Assembly (NCBI GenBank): GCA_964412395.1
Contig: CAYPOY010000329.1
Span: 1-5,942, forward strand
Length of the DNA stretch: 5,942 bases
Direction: 5' to 3'
Source: CAYPOY01 sp964412395
GTDB lineage: Bacteria; Chloroflexota; Anaerolineae; B4-G1
This document shows, piece after piece, positions 1 through 3,694 of the stretch (position 1 is its first letter; each line of letters starts with the position of its first letter). The translations under genes and the position numbers were made by a program. The notes under the pieces are model-generated. The model was not told where the DNA came from, ran no database searches, and saw only the letters and a list, made by a program, of their open reading frames with translations.

Positions 1-337
1 CTTTAACCGCGCTATGCCCGAGGAAATCAATCGGGTAGTAGCGGATCACTTGTCGGACCTGTTGCTATGTCCCAGCCAGACCGCGGTGGACAACCTGGCG
101 GATGAAGGAATCCGGCGTGGTGTCCACCTGGTGAGCGATGTGATGGCCGACGCGCTGGCGTTTGCCGTAGAGCGCGCCTGGGACCACTCGGAGGTGGCGG
201 AGCGGTTGGGCCTTGCTGAAGGTCGTTATCTGTTGGCCACGGTGCATCGCGCCGAAAACACCGACGATGCGACAGCGCACCCGTCGCTGTATGGGGATGG
301 AGAGACGGCGAGGCGGTGTGTAAGGTTGATGGGATAG
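1..337 (+). pseudogene. wecB: UDP-GlcNAc 2-epimerase, internally deleted, 5' end outside window
   Basis: The reading frame enters from the left edge (codons from base 2) and stops at TAG 335-337. The first about 88 residues match the middle of non-hydrolysing UDP-N-acetylglucosamine 2-epimerases: FNRAMPEEINRV, then a DVMADAL segment, then LATVHRAENTDD. This cytoplasmic family converts UDP-GlcNAc to UDP-ManNAc for surface polysaccharide. Directly after NTDD the frame jumps to HPSLYGDGETARRC, which resembles the extreme C-terminus of the same family (compare PTLYGDGHTAVRC at 1264-1302). Roughly 130 residues that should lie between, including the DSGG and ENTERP motifs, are missing. The deletion is in frame, so a shortened protein could still be made, but it would lack much of the second Rossmann domain and is very unlikely to be active. 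The ATG at 14 is internal (the MPEEINR motif) and is not a start. An MNT gene begins 10 bp downstream. Confidence 0.85.
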
Positions 338-347
338 TTGACAATTT

Positions 348-653
348 ATGGACCGTGAAAAAGCCATCAAACTGGAGATACAACAGCAACTGCAAAAAGT
401 GGGCAGCGATCTTGAAGGGTATCAGGTGATCCTTTTTGGATCACGGGCGACTGGTTGCGCCGGTCCCCGTTCCGACTTTGATGTGGGCATTATTGGAGAG
501 CGTCCTATATCACTAACAACGTTCTATCGCATTGGTGATATCTTTGAAGCAATAGATACGCTTTACACCATTGACTGGGTTGATTTGAATCGTGTCACGC
601 CTGCCTTTCGCCGCGAGGCTATGGAAATGGTGGAGGTGCTCTATGAAGGCTAA
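348..653 (+). CDS. MNT-type nucleotidyltransferase, antitoxin of an MNT/HEPN pair (HI0073-like)
   Basis: This encodes a complete 101-residue minimal nucleotidyltransferase. Residues 31-45 carry the family signature GS-x10-DxD (GSRATGCAGP then RSDFD), giving metal ligands Asp43 and Asp45. A third acidic residue sits in DWVDL (Asp79). In MntA/HepT-type systems the MNT protein neutralises its HEPN partner by transferring AMP to a tyrosine; that role is inferred here from family and neighbour. The stop overlaps the next gene by 11 bp, so the two are almost certainly co-translated. The start at ATG 348 lies 10 bp after the stop of the truncated epimerase and has no good ribosome binding site, so translation may depend on read-in from upstream. 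All catalytic residues are present and no damage is visible. DNA here and in the next gene is visibly more AT-rich than in the epimerase remnant, which suggests separate acquisition. Confidence 0.88.
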   Translation: MDREKAIKLEIQQQLQKVGSDLEGYQVILFGSRATGCAGPRSDFDVGIIGERPISLTTFYRIGDIFEAIDTLYTIDWVDLNRVTPAFRREAMEMVEVLYEG

Positions 654-1032
654 AAAAATCGTTGCAGACTTGGCAGTGGCCTTGGCAAGGCTCACAGAAG
701 CTCTCGCTGCTCCCGCAGAAAATGATCTTGTGCGCGCCGGATGCATTCAATATTTTGAATTTTGTTTTGAATTAGCCTGGAAAAGCATCAAGGTTTGTGG
801 CACGGAGCAGGGTTTGGAAAGTTGTAACTCTCCAAAACGCTGTCTCAAGTTGGCATTTTCTTTAGGATGGATTGGAGATGAAGTGATCTGGCTGGAAATG
901 TTATCGGCCAGAAATCGGATGACTCACACTTATGATGCCAGTTATGCTCTGGAGATATACGATTCACTGTCATTGTTTTTGCAAGCGTTTCGTGAATTAT
1001 TAGAGGCATTAGAAAAAGAAACGCTTTACTGA
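643..1032 (+). CDS. HEPN-domain protein, partner of MNT nucleotidyltransferase (HI0074-like)
   Basis: This encodes 129 residues of mostly helical HEPN protein, of the family often called nucleotidyltransferase substrate-binding protein. Landmarks are EALAAPAENDLVRAGCI (residues 19-35), FEFCFELAWKS (38-48) and LSARNRMTHTYD (87-98). The last holds R90-x4-H95-x-Y97, the R-x4-H-x-Y form described for HepT toxins, in which R and H are RNase residues and Y is the site AMPylated by MntA. The start at ATG 643 is chosen because GGAGG at 632-636 lies six bases upstream and because family members begin near here; the same frame opens earlier (592), but that part is antisense-like filler overlapping the MNT gene. 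The 11-bp overlap with the MNT gene supports a two-gene operon. Function as a ribonuclease toxin is inferred from the motif; HI0074-type members may act differently. The gene appears intact. Confidence 0.87.
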   Translation: MKAKKIVADLAVALARLTEALAAPAENDLVRAGCIQYFEFCFELAWKSIKVCGTEQGLESCNSPKRCLKLAFSLGWIGDEVIWLEMLSARNRMTHTYDASYALEIYDSLSLFLQAFRELLEALEKETLY

Positions 1033-1044
1033 AATAGGTACATA

Positions 1045-1158
1045 ATGCAAACAAAGCCGCCTCTACCGCCGCGATTATTGCAAAGCCTACAAAAACTGGC
1101 GCAAAAGTACGAGGCTGATGGGTTGGACTTGTTCATCTTTGATTCTTTCGCGCGATAA
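1045..1158 (+). pseudogene. N-terminal remnant of a second MNT nucleotidyltransferase
   Basis: This 37-codon frame starts 12 bp after the intact HEPN gene. It reads LLQSLQKLAQKYEADGLDLF and then IFDSFAR before TAA 1156-1158. That matches the N-terminal helix and first strand of MNT proteins up to the GSFAR part of the GS-x10-DxD signature, with the glycine changed to aspartate (GAT) and everything after it, including both catalytic aspartates, gone. The frame is followed directly, with a frame change, by a HEPN-like stretch, as if a deletion had joined the beginning of an MNT gene to the beginning of its own HEPN partner. It cannot be functional. Assignment rests on a short segment, so it is moderately sure. 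Confidence 0.6.
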
Positions 1159-1240
1159 GAGAAACTTTGACGACATCTTGTCGAGGTGGGGCGAGGCACT
1201 GGCGCAGCCCGAGAGCGATATAGTTCGAGATTCGGCTATT
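1148..1240 (+). pseudogene. N-terminal remnant of a second HEPN (HI0074-like) gene
   Basis: In the frame of base 1148 the translation includes RNFDDILSRWGEALAQ followed by PESDIVRDSAI. This is the N-terminal helix pair of HI0074-type HEPN proteins and aligns with EALAAPAENDLVRAGCI of the intact HEPN gene at 643-1032. Similarity stops after DSAI, where the family continues with the FEF/ELAW helix. No R-x4-H motif remains. It overlaps the end of the MNT remnant in another frame and is followed by a wecB C-terminal piece. It is a dead fragment of a second HI0073/HI0074-type pair that once stood in tandem behind the intact one. Confidence 0.65.
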
Positions 1241-1254
1241 CGTTTGTGCCCTCG

Positions 1255-1329
1255 GAGACACGTCCCACGTTGTACGGAGATGGACATACGGCGGTACGTT
1301 GTATTGCTTTGTTAGAGCGAGAGCGGTGA
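1255..1329 (+). pseudogene. wecB: C-terminal end of a UDP-GlcNAc 2-epimerase (wecB remnant)
   Basis: The frame reads ETRPTLYGDGHTAVRCIALL and ends at TGA 1327-1329. The YGDG-x2-A motif followed by a final helix is the usual C-terminal end of WecB-type epimerases. It parallels HPSLYGDGETARRC at 277-318, but the DNA differs enough that the two do not look like a recent duplication. Only about 25 codons are recognisable. It is joined on the left to the HEPN remnant and is followed within two bases by a piece of wecB that belongs upstream of it in an intact gene, so the order of pieces is inverted relative to the normal protein. Confidence 0.65.
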
Positions 1330-1330
1330 T

Positions 1331-1488
1331 CTGACGCGCAGTGGAAAAGGGATAACCGAATCCGATGATGTCCAGGAGGAGACGACGATCCTGGGTGTGC
1401 CCTTCGGCAGGTTTACCCCGAGCGAAGCCGAGGGGCTCAGGGCAGGCCCTACCTGACGCTGCGGGAGAACACCGAGCGCCCGGTGACG
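1331..1488 (+). pseudogene. wecB: Middle portion of a UDP-GlcNAc 2-epimerase, split by a 47-bp insertion
   Basis: Codons 1346-1402 read KGITESDDVQEETTILGVP, matching the epimerase region normally written GVITDSGGVQEETTxLGVP. The conserved DSGG, part of the UDP-binding site, has decayed to ESDD. After a 47-bp interruption (1403-1449) the match resumes in the same logical order at 1450 with YLTLRENTERPVT, the conserved C/Y-LTLR-ENTERP motif. Removing the interruption gives LGVPYLTLRENTERPVT without any gap. Beyond 1488 the frame stays open to TGA 1570-1572, but the residues are not recognisable epimerase. The last codons of this remnant are also the first bases of the 143-bp repeat. Confidence 0.75.
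1403..1449 (+). repeat. 47-bp palindrome-rich insertion inside the wecB remnant
   Basis: The stretch interrupts the epimerase reading exactly between LGVP and YLTLR. It is flanked by GCCC (1399-1402 and 1446-1449), which could be a 4-bp target duplication. Internally it has CCCC/GGGG arms around GAGCGAAGCCGA, and TGCCCT (1398-1403) pairs with AGGGCA (1439-1444). Short palindromic elements rich in TTCGGC, AGCCGA and CTCAGGG are common in Chloroflexota-like genomes; I infer that this is one of them. It carries no gene. Confidence 0.5.
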
Positions 1489-1608
1489 GCAGGCACAGCA
1501 GCGCACGGTGGAGCGAGGCGAATGGCGAATAAAGTGACGGACGTGCCGGGCGATAGCCGCCGCAGCCAGTGACCGCGATTAATGCCGAGTCCCGCAGAGA
1601 CTCCATCC
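1466..1608 (+). repeat. 143-bp direct repeat, copy A
   Basis: This segment recurs at 4499-4641 with 139 of 143 bases identical and no gaps. The differences are A/G at 1494, C/T at 1558, A/C at 1562 and T/C at 1583. Weak similarity extends a few bases left (TGCGG at 1460-1464). Its first about 22 bases encode the ENTERPVT motif of the wecB remnant, so copy A is in its original setting. The 3' end holds a hairpin, GAGTCCC-GCA-GAGACTC (1587-1603). A minus-strand frame is open across it, but it resembles no known protein. Confidence 0.92.
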
Positions 1609-1611
1609 AGT

Positions 1612-1635
1612 CCCCCCCAAAAGCCTGGGGGGGGG
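1612..1635. repeat. C7/G9 homopolymer hairpin at the repeat/dehydrogenase junction
   Basis: Seven C (1612-1618) and nine G (1627-1635) can pair around AAAAGCCT. A purine-rich tract continues to about 1657. It lies exactly between copy A of the 143-bp repeat and the first recognisable residues of the dehydrogenase remnant, so it marks a join. No T-run follows on either side, so it is not a typical terminator. Homopolymers of this length are also prone to slippage and assembly error. Confidence 0.55.
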
Positions 1636-1650
1636 AAGGCGGGAGAGGGG

Positions 1651-1958
1651 GAGGGGACAACTTCTACCTGGCCTTCTCCTACGAGCGGGTGATGCCGGGG
1701 AAGTTGCTGGAGTACATCACCGACTTCCCCCGTGTGGTGGGCGGCGTTGACGAGGAGAGCACTCGCCGGGCGGTGGAGTTGTACCGCTACATCGTGAAGG
1801 GGGAGATCACGCCCACCGACGTATTGACGGCGGAGATGACCAAGGTGGTGGAGGATGCTTACCACGACGTGAATATCGCTTTCGCCAACGAGGTGGCGCT
1901 GGCTTGCGAGCGGATGGGGGTGGACGTCTTCGAGGTGCAGGAGTTGATCAACGCCTGA
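1651..1958 (+). pseudogene. wecC: Central fragment of a UDP-ManNAc-type nucleotide-sugar dehydrogenase
   Basis: The frame ends at TGA 1956-1958 and reads FYLAFSYERVMPGKLLEY, FPRVVGGVD, LTAEMTKVVEDAYHDV, NIAFANEVALACERMG, then VDVFEVQELIN. These are consecutive motifs from the middle of the UDP-ManNAc/UDP-Glc dehydrogenase family: the end of the NAD domain and the central helical domain, including the TAE-x2-K and AFANE segments. The N-terminal GxGxxG domain is missing. The next expected motif, GxGGHCIPxDP with the catalytic cysteine, is absent because the frame stops just after ELIN. The frame can be followed upstream into copy A of the 143-bp repeat (GTG 1569), but that part is not dehydrogenase and no true start exists. 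Residues present are well preserved, so the loss is by truncation rather than long decay. The matching C-terminal part lies at 2816-3050, beyond an MNT/HEPN pair. Confidence 0.85.
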
Positions 1959-2046
1959 GGGGTGGAAGAGTTACCTGGAGGCAGCCCGGCATCGGGCGGT
2001 TCCATCCGATCTGACACCGGTTGAGCGGCGCGCACGCGAACGGTTA

Positions 2047-2316
2047 TTGGACCGCATTCGTGAGGCGGCCGTTGTGCTGAAGACCCGCTTTAGCGCCCGG
2101 CGAGTGGTCCTTTTCGGTTCGCTGGCCCATGCTGCATGGTTTATGCCGGATTCCGATGTAGACCTGGCGGTTGAGGGATTGGCAGGCGATGATTATTGGC
2201 AGGCGTGGCGGCTGGTCGAAGAGATCATTGGTGATCGGCCCGTGGATTTGATCGACATCGAGACGGTTGGAGAGTCTCTGCAGCGGGCAATTCAGCGCTA
2301 TGGAGTGGAACTGTGA
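2047..2316 (+). CDS. MNT-type nucleotidyltransferase of a second MNT/HEPN pair, start lost or uncertain
   Basis: From TTG 2047 this gives 89 residues. RRVVLFGSLAHAAWF (residues 18-32) and DSDVDLAVEG (35-44) form the GS-x11-DxD nucleotidyltransferase signature with Asp37 and Asp39; the third acidic site is in RPVDLIDIE (Asp67). In the same frame, sense codons continue upstream to 1948 and include KSYLEAARHRAV and TPVERRARERLL. These look like the basic N-terminal helix usual in this subfamily, so the original protein was about 30 residues longer. No ATG or GTG is present in that stretch. TTG 2047 is the first usable start but has no ribosome binding site. A one-base insertion in an original GTG AAG AGT (now GTGGAAGAGT at 1962-1971) could have destroyed the start. 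The stop overlaps the HEPN start by 4 bp (GTGA). This MNT is distinct from the one at 348-653. Confidence 0.75.
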   Translation: MDRIREAAVVLKTRFSARRVVLFGSLAHAAWFMPDSDVDLAVEGLAGDDYWQAWRLVEEIIGDRPVDLIDIETVGESLQRAIQRYGVEL

Positions 2317-2815
2317 GTGCCCTCTACGAGGAACTGGTCGAGCGGATTCGTGGTGAAGTGCCGGACCTGGAACGCGTCGTTCAGCGGGCGCTGCGGGCCT
2401 GGTCACAAGCTCAAAGGGCGCCGGGCGAGCAAGCCTATCTGGATTCCGTAGCTTTGAATCTCCACAGCTTTTATTCGGGGTTAGAGCGTCTGTTTGAGCT
2501 GATCGCCAGACATGTGGATTGCACTCTTCCTGCCAGCGAAACCTGGTATCGCGATCTGCTCCAACAGATGACGCATGATCTGGTAGATGTGCGGCCGCGG
2601 TGATTGGCCAAGACAGCGCTCTGGGCCTGGATGAGTTCCGGCGGTTTAGGCATCTTGTGCGTAATGTTTACACGATGAACCTGGTGCCCGATAAGATGGC
2701 TGGGTTGATGTCGGCTCTGCCCGGATTGTGGTCCAGGCTACGCGCCGAGTTGCTGGCCTTTGCCGATTTTCTGGAGGATTTGGCCCAGGCACGCCAGATC
2801 GGAGAGCAAGGGTGA
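2313..2815 (+). pseudogene. HEPN (HepT-like) gene broken by a frameshift near 2600
   Basis: The first part (GTG 2313 to TGA 2601-2603, 96 residues) reads LERVVQRALRAWSQAQ, LNLHSFYSGLERLFELIA, then WYRDLLQQMTHDLVDVRPR. This is the N-terminal helical half of HepT-like proteins that pair with GSLA-type MNT genes. The second part, in another frame (2600-2815, 71 residues), continues with LDEFRRFRHLVRNVYTMNL and ends in a helix AELLAFADFLEDLAQ. Together they make one full-length protein, so a base has been lost in the GC-rich run GCGGCCGCGG (2591-2600). The conserved RFRHLVRNVY block is only in the second part. The break shows the same GTGA stop/start overlap as the MNT/HEPN junction at 2313-2316, so re-initiation at GTG 2600 could still produce the second half as a separate chain. 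Simple frameshift mutation or sequencing error is likelier. Confidence 0.8.
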
Positions 2816-3050
2816 AGAGAAGACTTGCCATTCGTTGTGCCCCTGACCGATGATTTGTGGGAGGCGCTAGGGGGCCGATTGCGCGGTGTTGGTGACGTGC
2901 CATCGGGAGTAGCAGGCGCTCGATTTGTAGTGCATTAGCGATGTGATGCACACGCCAGTGCTGGTGGATGGGCGGAATGTGTTTGATATGCTGGGGTGCG
3001 CGGAAGCAGGTTTTGTGGTTCGCGCGGTTGGGAAGGGTCGTTGTCAGTAG
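2816..3050 (+). pseudogene. wecC: C-terminal part of a nucleotide-sugar dehydrogenase, with frameshift and stops
   Basis: Directly after the HEPN stop, frame 2 reads DLPFVVPLTDDLWEAL (2822-2869). The match then moves to frame 3, with GADCAVLVTCHRE, a TAG (2910-2912), QALDL, a second TAG (2928-2930), and then DVMHTPVLVDGRNVFD, AEAGFVVRAVGKG and TAG 3048-3050. These are the successive motifs of the UDP-binding C-terminal domain of UDP-ManNAc-type dehydrogenases (VPLTDDL, GADxxVLVTDH, ALDLDAL, PVLVDGRNVFD, AVGKG). One frameshift and two stops prove decay; the first TAG stands where a TAC (Tyr) would fit. It probably belongs to the same ancestral gene as 1651-1958. About 75-80 residues, including the catalytic cysteine motif, are missing between the two pieces, and the MNT/HEPN pair stands in their place. 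Confidence 0.82.
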
Positions 3051-3070
3051 GACAGGAGGGTAGATCGGGC

Positions 3071-3316
3071 ATGAGTCAGAAGATTACTACACCCTTTCAA
3101 AAGGCAATTGATGTCGTTGAAATGCTGCCGCTGGAGGATCAAGAGACACTGATTGATCTGATCCACCGTCGCCTGATCGAGCGCCGGCGCGCTGAGATTG
3201 CCCGCCACGCGGCAGAGACCTTGCAGGCTGTACGGGAAGGCCGAGCGCCGGCGCGATGTCTCAGGTGTTCTTTGACGACCTGGGTATCCCCCGCCCCGAC
3301 GTGTACCTGGGCGTAG
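3071..3316 (+). pseudogene. Truncated small antitoxin-like gene fused out of frame to a wecB remnant
   Basis: From ATG 3071, with GGAGGG at 3055-3060 upstream, 59 residues look native: FQKAIDVVEMLPLEDQETL, then IDLIHRRLIERRRAEIARH, then AAETLQAVREGRA. This pattern (a 'LPLEEQ' helix, a basic RRLIERRR helix, then A-E-x2-x-A-x2-EG) resembles the small antitoxin-like proteins next to RelE/ParE-type toxins in cyanobacteria and Chloroflexota. Those normally run about 15-25 residues further. Here the frame runs into the epimerase remnant in the wrong frame and ends at TAG 3314-3316, adding 22 unrelated residues. No toxin gene follows. Family placement is from memory of the pattern and is moderately sure; the truncation is clear from the adjoining wecB sequence starting at 3256. 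Confidence 0.55.
3178..3255 (+). repeat. 14-bp direct repeat pair flanking the end of the antitoxin-like gene
   Basis: CGAGCGCCGGCGCG occurs at 3178-3191, inside the RRLIERRR codons, and again at 3242-3255, directly before the first base of the epimerase remnant. The second copy sits exactly at the join between two unrelated genes, so it may be a trace of the recombination that made the join. GC-rich simple sequence makes some chance similarity possible. Confidence 0.6.
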
Positions 3317-3511
3317 GCTCCGGCAGCCACGCCGAGCAGACCGCCCGGGTGATGCTGGCCTTCGAGCCGGTGCTGCTGGAGCAAAAGCCCGACCTGGCGC
3401 TGGTGGCTTCGCCGTGAGCTCAGCCGAACGGTGGGTGACGCGAACTCGACACTTGCCTGTATGCTGATTTGTGCTGAAATTCGTCTTCCGGTGGCCCACG
3501 TGGAGGCGGGG
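3256..3511 (+). pseudogene. wecB: N-terminal portion of a UDP-GlcNAc 2-epimerase, split by a 25-bp insertion
   Basis: In frame 1, ATG 3256 to TGA 3415-3417 encodes MSQVFFDDLGIPRPDVYLGV, GSGSHAEQTARVMLAFEPVL, then EQKPDLALV. This is the epimerase segment following the HYD motif. The match then resumes in frame 2 at 3431 with VGDANSTLACMLICAEI and LPVAHVEAG, ending at 3511 just before the RSF-x-R-MPEEINR motif. Deleting 25 bases (3406-3430) joins the two as PDLALVVGDANSTLA, the expected family sequence. The true N-terminus (GARPQ region) and everything after VEAG are missing. The piece at the left edge of the window (1-265) begins almost where this one ends, but they are more than 3 kb apart and in reverse order. 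Confidence 0.82.
3406..3430 (+). repeat. 25-bp imperfect palindrome inserted in the wecB remnant
   Basis: Bases 3408-3428 form an imperfect palindrome with TTCG and CGAA ends and GAGCTC near the centre. GGTGG is found on both sides (3402-3406 and 3430-3434). The insertion shifts the reading frame and supplies the stop TGA 3415-3417. It resembles the 47-bp insertion at 1403-1449 in having TTCG and AGCCGA-type ends and in sitting in a wecB codon run that closes perfectly once the element is removed. Confidence 0.55.
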
Positions 3512-3533
3512 GTGCTGCCGCGAAGCCAACCGC

Positions 3534-3552
3534 GCCGAGTCCCGCCGAGACT
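3534..3552 (+). repeat. Third partial copy of the hairpin at the 3' end of the 143-bp repeat
   Basis: Nineteen bases match GCCGAGTCCCGCAGAGACT of the 143-bp repeat (1584-1602 and 4617-4635) with one difference, C for A at 3544. The preceding ACCGCG (3529-3534) also fits if seven bases are missing. It suggests that the hairpin is a separately repeated unit. Confidence 0.45.
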
Positions 3553-3597
3553 TGACCCAGATCCACAGTCCGCAAATACTGCGTGTTCTAGCGAATC

Positions 3598-3626
3598 TTG
3601 ACCACGTGCCGAGGGCGTGATAGAAT
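3598..3626 (+). promoter_or_regulatory. Sigma-70-type promoter for the Uma2 gene
   Basis: TTGACC (3598-3603) and TAGAAT (3621-3626) are separated by exactly 17 bases, one mismatch each from the housekeeping consensus. Transcription would begin near 3633, about 60 bases before the Uma2 start. It is the best promoter match that I can see in the window. Confidence 0.6.
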
Positions 3627-3694
3627 CAGATGCTTGCAAATCCCGGTCTACCGGGCGGACTGACGGCCTGGACTGGCGCGACAGGAGGTGGGCA

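Noticed and set aside
338..366. TTGACA at 338-343 as a -35 box before the first MNT gene
   Set aside because: No -10-like hexamer follows at 16-18 bases, and the gene starts only five bases after the hexamer.
592..642. Upstream start for the first HEPN gene
   Set aside because: The extra residues would overlap the MNT gene in another frame and match nothing, whereas ATG 643 has a ribosome binding site.
1118..1315. A 65-codon gene starting at ATG 1118
   Set aside because: It crosses three different remnants, and only its middle (HEPN-like) is in the meaningful frame.
1489..1569. Continuation of the epimerase after ENTERPVT (ANKVTD resembling TNKVVG)
   Set aside because: The similarity is too short, needs an 11-residue insertion and is not supported elsewhere in the segment.
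1612..1640. C7/G9 stem as a transcription terminator
   Set aside because: There is no T-run after the stem on either strand, and it sits at a join between remnants.
1133..1660. Long minus-strand open frame across copy A of the 143-bp repeat, and its twin at 4022-4651
   Set aside because: It runs antisense through recognisable epimerase and HEPN (or Uma2) codons, has proline/serine-rich unfamiliar translation, and is open mainly because the region is GC-rich and duplicated.
1569..1958. A self-standing gene starting at GTG 1569
   Set aside because: The first 27 or so codons come from the 143-bp repeat and a G-rich tract; only the part from about 1651 is dehydrogenase, and it lacks the N-terminal and catalytic portions.
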